A DNA stretch of 64,000 nt from Micromonosporaceae bacterium KJ-029. Lineage in GTDB: Bacteria; Actinomycetota; Actinomycetes; Mycobacteriales; Micromonosporaceae. A model generated the notes under the pieces. That model had not been told where the DNA came from. It did not search any database and worked only from the letters and a program-made list of their open reading frames with translations. The DNA lies in the NCBI GenBank assembly GCA_005402585.1, contig BIFP01000068.1:248001-312000 (forward strand). Reading direction: 5' to 3'. A program made the position numbers and the translations under genes. Positions 57,637 to 64,000 of the stretch are shown here, piece after piece; position 1 is the first letter of the stretch; the number at the start of each line of letters is the position of its first letter.

Positions 57637-60600
57637 CTAGTTGCGGATGATGGTGAAGGTTGAGGTGGTGTTGCGGATGTCCTGCCAGTTGTTGCTCAGG
57701 CGCAGGTTGTTGAAGGTGGCGGAGCCGACCGCCGGGCCCTGGCCCGGCTCGGGCATCTCGTTGACCCAGATGCCGAAGCCCGACTTGGCGTCGAAGGCGT
57801 CACCGCTGCGTCGCGCGCCGCTGATCGACACATTGGTGAAGACCGTGTCGGTGACCGGGTTCTCCGGCTGACTGCCGGTGTACTTGGTCTGGAACATGAT
57901 GCCCGAGTAGGTCGGGTCCACGATGTCCACGTCGCTGACGCGGATGCCGCGGAACTCCTTCGACGCGGAGAACACCCAGATCGCCGGGAAGGTCTGCGCG
58001 CCCCAGAAATGGCCGCCGGCCCGGATCAGCGAGATGTTCTCGAACCGGGTCGGCGGGTTGGCCCCGAACCCGATGAACGGATAGCCGAAGTCCAGCGAGC
58101 TGATGGTGATGCCGGAGTACGTCAGCATGTCCGCGATGTAGAGGTTGCGGAACACGTTGTTGTAGCCGCCGTACACCGCGACCCCGGCCGCCCGCCAGGT
58201 CAGCGTGGCGGTCAGGTTCTCGAACACGTTGCCGTTGTTGCCGGTGGAGGCACCCTGGTCGGTCGCGGAGAACAGCGCGAACGCGTCGTCGCCGTTGGAG
58301 CGGCCCTCCGAGTTGCTGATCAGGTTGTTGGTGCTGCCGTTGGTCAGGTTCACCGCGTCGGCGAAGGTGTTCCGGAACCGGCTGTTGGTGATCTTCAGCC
58401 CGTCCACGCTCACCCCCCAGTACGCGCAGACGGTGTGCTCGACCCAGACGTTGTCCAGGGTCAGGTTGTCGACGTCCTTCAGCTCACCCCAGACCTTGCC
58501 CGGCCCGTCGATCCGGTTGGTGTAGTTGCCGAAGAAGGCGAGATGCTCGAAGGACGACCCGCTCGCACTGGGCTCGACCCGGAAGCCGGCGTCGGTGTTC
58601 TGCTGCGACGACGGCGTCTGGAACCGGGTGAACCACATGCCGGCGCCGACCACCTTGACCGCCTTGCCGTACACCTGGAACTTCTGCGCGGTCTCGTAGG
58701 TGCCGGCGGGCAGGTAGACACCGACCAGGTTGCCGGTGGTGTCCATCCGGACCGCGTCCAACGCGCTCTGCACGTCGGCGTGGCTGAACCCGTTGGGCAC
58801 CCGGTAACGAGCAGGATCCGGGTTCGCCCTGGGCGTCACCAGCTCCATGTTGATGAAGTCGATGGCGTACGTGGTGGTGTTCGCCGGATCCTTCTGCAAC
58901 CGGATCCGGCTGCCGGCCGGGATGGTCGAGTTAAGCAGCACGTTCGCCTCGTCGTAGAGGTGCCGGGGCGGCCCCGCGCTCGGTGAGTCGCTCGGGCTGG
59001 CCTCGGCGCCGTACAGCCAGATGTGCTTCGAGGTGAGGCTGATCGGCTTGTGCAGCACGCCGTTGACGTAGATGTTCAACGTCGAGTTGATCCCGCCGCC
59101 GTTCGGGGCGTCCGGGATGGAGAAGCGGGTGACCAGGGCGTTGGCGTCCGCCTTGGTGGTCCACTCGACGTACGCACCGTTGGTGTTCAGGGTCACCGCC
59201 CGCCGACCGGACGCCTCGCCGGCCAGGTCGCCGATGTCGCGGTTCGGCCCGATCACCTGCGCCCCACCACCGACCGAGCCGTCCTCGGCCTCGTACATGT
59301 CGTACGGCAGGTTGGCGCCGCGACCCACGAACAGCGGCCGCTCGCTGGTGTTGTTGGCCCGCTTCACCGGCAACTCGTTGGCGTCGTCGGCGATCACCAC
59401 CCGAACGGTGTACCGGCCGTTGGCCGCCGTCCAGGTGCCCAGGTTGACCGGGCCGGCCGTCGCGCCGACGCCGATGGTCCCGGTGTACGAGCCTGTGAGC
59501 GTACGCACCACCGCGCCGGAGTCGTTGAGCACGGTGAGCGTGATGCCGTGCGCGCCGCCCGCCGAGGCGATCGTGCCCTGGTTGCGCAGGGTCACCGCGA
59601 AGCTGACCGTGGCGCCCGCGGTCGGCGTGCCGGGTGACCAGGTGACAGCCGAGGCGACCAGGTCCGAACTGGCCACCGGGCTGACCGTCAACCGGGTCGG
59701 GCTGGTGTAGCTGTTGTTCGACTCGTTCTGCTCGATGACCGTGTTCGCCGGGTCGACCGTGGCGCTGAGCTGGTAGCTGCCGGCGTCCCGGGCACCGATG
59801 GTGGTCGACACACTGGTCGACGCACCGGCCGCGAGCGCACCGACGTTCGCCTGGCCCACCTTCGTCCCGTCCAGGGCGAAGTCGACCGTGGTCGCGCCAG
59901 AGGCCAGCGTGCCGATGTTGCGCACGGTGGCAGTGAGGGTGATCTGGTCGGTCTCCACCGGGGCGGTGGGGGCGAAGGTCACGTTGGTGACGGTGAGGTC
60001 CGGGTTCGGCGCCGGGGTGCCGATCACCTGGAACTCGGCGACCTGGCCGTTGGGCGCCCCGGTGTTGGCGGTGAACTGGAGTCGGACATCGGCGGCCGTC
60101 GCCGACACCGGGATGGTCACCGTGTTGCTGCTACTCGGGCTGAACGAGTAGTTCGCGGAGCCGACAAGCGTGCTGAAGCCGGAGGCGGACTGCTCCCGGC
60201 CGAGCACCGAGAAGGTCTGCGTACGCGGGCCCCAGGCCGGGTCGGGGTTCAGCTTCACCACGATCGCGCTGATGCTCGCGTTCGCGCCGAGCGCGACGGT
60301 CAACGTGCTCGGGTACGCCCCCGGTGCGCCCTCCCAGTACGTGGTGACGTCGTCGTCGACGGCGTTCGCGGCGGCGAAGACGTGCACCATCGAGGAGGCG
60401 GTGGCCGGCTTGCCGGCGGCGAGGTTGGTCCCGCCCGGGGTGCTGCCGGTACGGGTCACCGTGTTGCTGTTCGCGGAGACGTTGCCGGCCGCGTCCTTCG
60501 CCCGCACGAAGTACGACACCGTCGCACTCGCCGGCTGGGTGTCCGTGTACGTCAACGTCGTACCCGACACACTCGCCCGCAGGCTGCCGTTGGCGTACAC

Positions 60601-61923
60601 GTCGTAACCGGTCACCCCGACGTTGTCCGTCGACGCCGACCAGGTCAACCGGATCTGCCCACCACCCGGCTCGGTGAACGCCAGGTTCGTCGGCGCCGTC
60701 GGCGCCTGGGTGTCACCCGAGCTGCCGGTACGGGTCACCGTGTTGCTGTTCGCGGAGACGTTGCCGGCCGCGTCCTTCGCCCGCACGAAGTACGACACCG
60801 TCGCACTCGCCGGCTGGGTGTCCGTGTACGTCAACGTCGTACCCGACACGCTCGCCCGCAGGCTGCCGTTGGCGTACACGTCGTAACCGGTCACCCCGAC
60901 GTTGTCCGTCGACGCCGACCAGGTCAACCGGATCTGCCCACCACCCGGCTCGGTGAACGCCAGGTTCGTCGGGGCCGTCGGCGGTTGGGTGTCGCCGGTG
61001 GCCGGGCCGTACACCTCCAGTTCGGAGAGCTGCCCGGCCGGCCAGCCGGTGTTGGCGGTGAACTGCAGCCGGACGTAGCGGGTGGCGGCCGAGCCGACGG
61101 TGATGGTCACCGTGTTGTTGGCGGTCGGGTTGAAGGCGTACCCGGCGGAGGCGACCAGGGTGCTGAAGGTCGACCCGTTGGTGCTGCCCTGCACGGTCAG
61201 CGTCTGGGTACGCGCACCCCAGCCGGCGGGCAGCTTGAGCACCAGGCGGTCGACGGTCACCGTAGCGCCGAGGTCCACCTGGATCCACTGCGGGAAGGCG
61301 TTGTTCGGGCTCTCCCAGTAGCTGCCCTGGTTGCCGTCGTTGGCGTTGGCGGCGACGTAGACGTCGGCGTGGCCGCTGGCGGACATGCTCCGGCCGGCCG
61401 CCAGGTTGGTCGACGAGCTGGCCGCGCCGTACACCTCCAGCTCGGCCAGTTGGGCGGCTGGCCAACCGGTGTTCGCGGTGATCGAGATCCGGACGTAGCG
61501 GGTGGTGGTGGCCGGGAAGTCGAGGGTGACGGTGTTGCCGCCGGCCGGGCTGAAGGTGCGGCCTGCCGAGCCGACGATCGTGCTGAATCCGCTGCCGTCG
61601 GTGCTGCCCAGTACCGACAGCGTCTGGGTGCGGGCCTCCCAGCTCGCCGGGAGCTTCAGCTTGACCTGGTCGACGGACTGGCCGGAGCCCAGGTCGACCT
61701 GGACCCACTGTGGGAGGGCGCCACTGCTCTCCCAGTAGGTGCCGGCGTTGCCGTCGGTGACGTTGGCCGCGGCGTACGGGCCGTTGACGCTGCTGGCGGT
61801 CGCGGAGCGCCCGGCGGCGAGGTTCGGGCCGCCGGCCGCGACGGCCGGGGGCGCGGGCGCCGCGGTGAGGGCGAGGCCGACCGCGGCGAGCACGGCGGTC
61901 AACCGGGTACGGAGACTGGACAT
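57637..61923 (-). CDS. Secreted GH87-type alpha-1,3-glucanase/mycodextranase-like enzyme
   Basis: This 1428-residue multidomain protein has a signal peptide (1-30) and two F5/8-type C (CBM32) domains (about 33-305). Two almost identical FN3 modules (309-494) are followed by a third CBM32-like domain (about 497-635) and two CARDB domains (640-865). A CBM35-like module (about 872-1030, YEAEDGS) precedes a right-handed beta-helix catalytic domain (about 1040-1428) resembling GH87, with acidic pairs such as NGDDAFALFS near 1211. It would degrade alpha-1,3-linked glucans of fungal walls or dental-type polymers. ATG 61923 gives the signal peptide; an in-frame start at 62019 does not. Confidence 0.85.
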   Translation of the reverse strand: MSSLRTRLTAVLAAVGLALTAAPAPPAVAAGGPNLAAGRSATASSVNGPYAAANVTDGNAGTYWESSGALPQWVQVDLGSGQSVDQVKLKLPASWEARTQTLSVLGSTDGSGFSTIVGSAGRTFSPAGGNTVTLDFPATTTRYVRISITANTGWPAAQLAELEVYGAASSSTNLAAGRSMSASGHADVYVAANANDGNQGSYWESPNNAFPQWIQVDLGATVTVDRLVLKLPAGWGARTQTLTVQGSTNGSTFSTLVASAGYAFNPTANNTVTITVGSAATRYVRLQFTANTGWPAGQLSELEVYGPATGDTQPPTAPTNLAFTEPGGGQIRLTWSASTDNVGVTGYDVYANGSLRASVSGTTLTYTDTQPASATVSYFVRAKDAAGNVSANSNTVTRTGSSGDTQAPTAPTNLAFTEPGGGQIRLTWSASTDNVGVTGYDVYANGSLRASVSGTTLTYTDTQPASATVSYFVRAKDAAGNVSANSNTVTRTGSTPGGTNLAAGKPATASSMVHVFAAANAVDDDVTTYWEGAPGAYPSTLTVALGANASISAIVVKLNPDPAWGPRTQTFSVLGREQSASGFSTLVGSANYSFSPSSSNTVTIPVSATAADVRLQFTANTGAPNGQVAEFQVIGTPAPNPDLTVTNVTFAPTAPVETDQITLTATVRNIGTLASGATTVDFALDGTKVGQANVGALAAGASTSVSTTIGARDAGSYQLSATVDPANTVIEQNESNNSYTSPTRLTVSPVASSDLVASAVTWSPGTPTAGATVSFAVTLRNQGTIASAGGAHGITLTVLNDSGAVVRTLTGSYTGTIGVGATAGPVNLGTWTAANGRYTVRVVIADDANELPVKRANNTSERPLFVGRGANLPYDMYEAEDGSVGGGAQVIGPNRDIGDLAGEASGRRAVTLNTNGAYVEWTTKADANALVTRFSIPDAPNGGGINSTLNIYVNGVLHKPISLTSKHIWLYGAEASPSDSPSAGPPRHLYDEANVLLNSTIPAGSRIRLQKDPANTTTYAIDFINMELVTPRANPDPARYRVPNGFSHADVQSALDAVRMDTTGNLVGVYLPAGTYETAQKFQVYGKAVKVVGAGMWFTRFQTPSSQQNTDAGFRVEPSASGSSFEHLAFFGNYTNRIDGPGKVWGELKDVDNLTLDNVWVEHTVCAYWGVSVDGLKITNSRFRNTFADAVNLTNGSTNNLISNSEGRSNGDDAFALFSATDQGASTGNNGNVFENLTATLTWRAAGVAVYGGYNNVFRNLYIADMLTYSGITISSLDFGYPFIGFGANPPTRFENISLIRAGGHFWGAQTFPAIWVFSASKEFRGIRVSDVDIVDPTYSGIMFQTKYTGSQPENPVTDTVFTNVSISGARRSGDAFDAKSGFGIWVNEMPEPGQGPAVGSATFNNLRLSNNWQDIRNTTSTFTIIRN
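60442..60999 (-). repeat. 279-bp tandem duplication encoding two FN3 modules
   Basis: Units 60442-60720 and 60721-60999 are direct repeats of exactly 93 codons. They differ at one base in roughly the first 230 bp and a few near the right end. This points to a recent in-frame module duplication or gene conversion. Confidence 0.85.
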
Positions 61924-61985
61924 GGGGGATCGACACCTTCTTCCGGGACGTGGAGAGGCGTTGCGGGGGTGTGGTGCTCTTACGG

Positions 61986-62024
61986 CGTGGGTGGGCCCCG
62001 ATCGGCGTGCGGGACCCACCCACG
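61986..62024 (-). terminator. Hairpin terminator between the two GH87 genes
   Basis: CGTGGGTGGG and CCCACCCACG form a perfect 10-bp stem around a 19-bp loop. On the minus strand it begins 2 bp after the stop codon of the upstream glucanase. There is no T-tract. It could limit read-through into the second glucanase gene. Confidence 0.65.
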
Positions 62025-62026
62025 GG

Positions 62027-64000
62027 TCAGGAGGCGTGCACCTCGAACTCGGCGATCTGGGCCGCCGGCCAGCCGGTGTTGCCGGTGACGTTGAGTCGCA
62101 GGTACCGGCGGTCGCCGGTCGGTAGGTTGATCGACACCGTGTTGCCGGTGGCCGGGTCGAAGCTGCGGCCTGCCGAGCCGGCGAGGGTGGTCCAGGAGTT
62201 GCCGTCGGTCGAACCGAGGACCGACAACGTCTGGGTACGGGTCTGCCAGGCCGACGACGGTGGCAGCTTCAGCACGACCCGACCCACCTGCCGGGCGGTG
62301 CCCAGGTCCACGGTGAGCGTCTGCGGGAAGGCGTTGTTGGCGCTCTCCCAGTAGGTGTTCGCGTTGCCGTCCACCACGTTGGTGGCCACGTACACGTCGG
62401 TGTGGCTGGTGGCCGTGACCGGCCGGCCGAGCGCCAGGTTCCCGGCCGGGGGCGGGGTGGTGGGTGGCGGGGTGGTCGGTGGCGGGGTGCTGTCGCCGTA
62501 CACCTCGAACTCGGCGACCTGGCCCGCCGGCCAGCCGGTGTTGCCGGTGATGCTCAACCGGACGTACCGGCGGTCGCCCGCCGTCAGGGCGATCGAGACG
62601 CTGTTACCGCTGGCCGGATCGAAGACGCGCCCCGCCGAGCCGGCGAGTGTGCTCCACGAGTTGCCGTCGGTCGAGCCGAGCACCGACAGCGTCTGGGTAC
62701 GGCGTTCCCAGCCGGCGGGCAGCTTGAGCACCACCCGGTCGACGGGACGGGCCGCGCCCAGGTCGACGGTGAGCGTCTGCGGGAAGGCGTTGTTGGCGCT
62801 CTCCCAGTACGTGCCCGGGTTGCCGTCGACCGCGTTCCCCGCCAGGTAGTTCTGGGTGTGGCTGGACGCGGTGACCGGCCGCCCCTGGGCCAGGTTCCCG
62901 CCGGGCGGCGGGGTGGTGGGCGGTGGGGTCGTCGGCGGGGGCGTGGTGGGTGGCGGTGAGGTGGGCGGTGGGCTGGTCGGGCCGCCGCCCCACTGCGGCT
63001 CCGGCCACGGCCCGCAGTACGGGTTGGCGGTGTACCAGCCGGAGTTGCCGGCACCCTGGGTGATCTGGAAGCCGCTACCCACGCAGTTGTGGATCGGGTT
63101 GCTCTGCGCAATGCCGGTGGCCCGCACGTTCGTGAAGGACACCTGGCTGGGCGCCTGCACCTGGAGGGCGTACGTGCCGGCGCCGTCGATGCGTACGTTG
63201 TTGAAACTGATCCCGCTGGTGGCCCCCTCGATCCAGTGCAGCGCCGCGTAGGAGCTGTCCAGAATGTCGGTGTCGGTGACCACGATCGACGCGCCCTGGA
63301 TCGGCTGGTTCAGGGCGGAGAACCAGATCGCCCCGACACCGAACTGCCAGTTGTAGTCGGAGTTGCCGTTGCGGATCAGTGTGTTGCGGGCGACCGTGAT
63401 GGTGCCGGCGACGGCGGTCGGGCCGTTCACGCCGGTGTACCGGTTGGCCACGTGGATGCCGCCACCGTTGGTGACCGAGTCGGCGGTCACGTTGTCGGTG
63501 ATCCGGATGTCCCGCCCGCCGTAGGTGACCAGGTGGTTGGCGAGGATGGTCACGCCGATCGTGTTGAAGGTGAACGAGTTGCCGACGTTCGGCACGGTGT
63601 CCGCCCACATCGCGAGGGCGTCGTCGCCGGTGTTGCGGACGAAGGTGTTCGTCACCGTGGAGTTGGTGACCCCCCAGTGGAAGTTCACCCCGTCGGCGGT
63701 CTGGTCCAGGATCCGGCTGTTGCGGATGGTGAAGTTGTTCATCGGGCCGTCCATCCAGGCGCCGACCTTGGTGTGCTGCATCCAGACGTTGTCCACCACG
63801 GAGTCGGACATCGCCCCGCCGATGGCGTTTACCTGGTCATCGTCGACCCGTTCCCGGATGTCGCCGATGATGGCGAAGTCGCGCAGCGTCACGTTGCGGC
63901 TGGGGCCACCGGCCTCGTGCGGACGGATCTCGCCCCGGTAGCCGCCGCCGTTGACGTACTTGCCGTAGATGCCGGCGGCGCGCTTGCGGTCGGTGGGGTG
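62027..64000 (-). CDS. Second GH87-like secreted glucanase (5' partial)
   Basis: The frame is open to the window end, so the N-terminus is missing; about 657 residues are visible. They begin in a right-handed beta-helix catalytic domain (YGKYVNGGGYRGEIRPHEAG; ADGVNFHWGV; NTGDDALAMWAD). Two CBM32/F5-8C domains follow, each preceded by a PPPTT-rich linker, ending at TGA 62027. The two CBM32 copies resemble each other and those of the neighbour. Its helix resembles GH87/mycodextranase enzymes. It lies upstream of the other glucanase on the same strand, and both probably attack the same or related polymer outside the cell. Confidence 0.82.
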   Translation of the reverse strand, partial: HPTDRKRAAGIYGKYVNGGGYRGEIRPHEAGGPSRNVTLRDFAIIGDIRERVDDDQVNAIGGAMSDSVVDNVWMQHTKVGAWMDGPMNNFTIRNSRILDQTADGVNFHWGVTNSTVTNTFVRNTGDDALAMWADTVPNVGNSFTFNTIGVTILANHLVTYGGRDIRITDNVTADSVTNGGGIHVANRYTGVNGPTAVAGTITVARNTLIRNGNSDYNWQFGVGAIWFSALNQPIQGASIVVTDTDILDSSYAALHWIEGATSGISFNNVRIDGAGTYALQVQAPSQVSFTNVRATGIAQSNPIHNCVGSGFQITQGAGNSGWYTANPYCGPWPEPQWGGGPTSPPPTSPPPTTPPPTTPPPTTPPPGGNLAQGRPVTASSHTQNYLAGNAVDGNPGTYWESANNAFPQTLTVDLGAARPVDRVVLKLPAGWERRTQTLSVLGSTDGNSWSTLAGSAGRVFDPASGNSVSIALTAGDRRYVRLSITGNTGWPAGQVAEFEVYGDSTPPPTTPPPTTPPPAGNLALGRPVTATSHTDVYVATNVVDGNANTYWESANNAFPQTLTVDLGTARQVGRVVLKLPPSSAWQTRTQTLSVLGSTDGNSWTTLAGSAGRSFDPATGNTVSINLPTGDRRYLRLNVTGNTGWPAAQIAEFEVHAS

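Noticed and set aside
60382..62088. 568-residue plus-strand frame opposite the glucanase
   Set aside because: Repetitive shadow that mirrors the FN3 duplication; no signal peptide or domain.
1..64000. CRISPR arrays or insertion sequences
   Set aside because: No regularly spaced short repeats with unique spacers and no transposase-like frames or IS ends were seen.

Overview
The window is chromosomal DNA of a very G+C-rich actinobacterium, most likely Micromonospora or a close relative in the Micromonosporaceae. The basis is the strong G/C third-codon bias, many GTG starts, many 4-bp ATGA/GTGA gene overlaps, apparently leaderless promoters, actinobacterial LexA-type boxes, an Rsb stressosome operon, a Tad pilus operon and an actinomycete integrative element in a tRNA gene. 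Genus assignment is inference; no database was searched.

Layout. 1-9.7 kb: end of a SpoIIE-type phosphatase, an FAD-linked oxidase behind a near-consensus SOS box, an oligopeptidase B-like protease, a NarL-type two-component pair, a DinB-superfamily protein and an AraC regulator. 9.7-15.8 kb: a translationally coupled stressosome operon rsbR-rsbS-rsbT-(ATPase+PP2C)-(histidine kinase)-(receiver+PP2C) on the minus strand, facing a divergent STAS anti-anti-sigma gene. 15.8-28.3 kb: transport and regulation genes (CynX-like MFS, FCD regulator, MscL, BenE with XRE-cupin, a frameshifted LuxR-ATPase gene, PP2C phosphatase, PadR-ABC operon, beta-helix lipoprotein, epimerase). It includes an 83-codon-scale small gene preceded by a perfect 16-bp SOS box.

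28.4-38.9 kb is an integrated element of the AICE (pSAM2-like) type in tRNA-Lys(UUU). It has 42-bp att repeats, matching integrase arm-site pairs on both sides, a YefM/YoeB-type toxin-antitoxin pair, integrase, excisionase, a RepSA-like HUH replication protein, a GntR/KorSA-like regulator and three small overlapping genes. No FtsK/TraB-type transfer gene is visible. In its place is an AT-richer two-gene operon (33209-36872). It encodes a 3-TM membrane protein followed by a 1030-residue protein with an N-terminal HD domain and an HSP90/GHKL-type ATPase domain. This is the strongest candidate in the window for an undescribed, possibly anti-phage, system.

39-45 kb: pentapeptide-repeat protein, HycA-annotated-type protein, PadR-ABC-FtsX operon, zinc-ribbon protein and GNAT acetyltransferase. 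45.1-55.7 kb: Tad/Flp pilus genes (prepilin peptidase on the minus strand; lipoprotein, secreted protein, CpaB, TadZ, TadA, TadB, TadC, Flp-like, TadE/F/G-like and a LysM protein on the plus strand). 55.7-64 kb: Rieske protein, enoyl-CoA hydratase-like protein and two adjacent secreted GH87-type (alpha-1,3-glucanase/mycodextranase-like) enzymes with CBM32, FN3 and CARDB modules; the second runs off the window.
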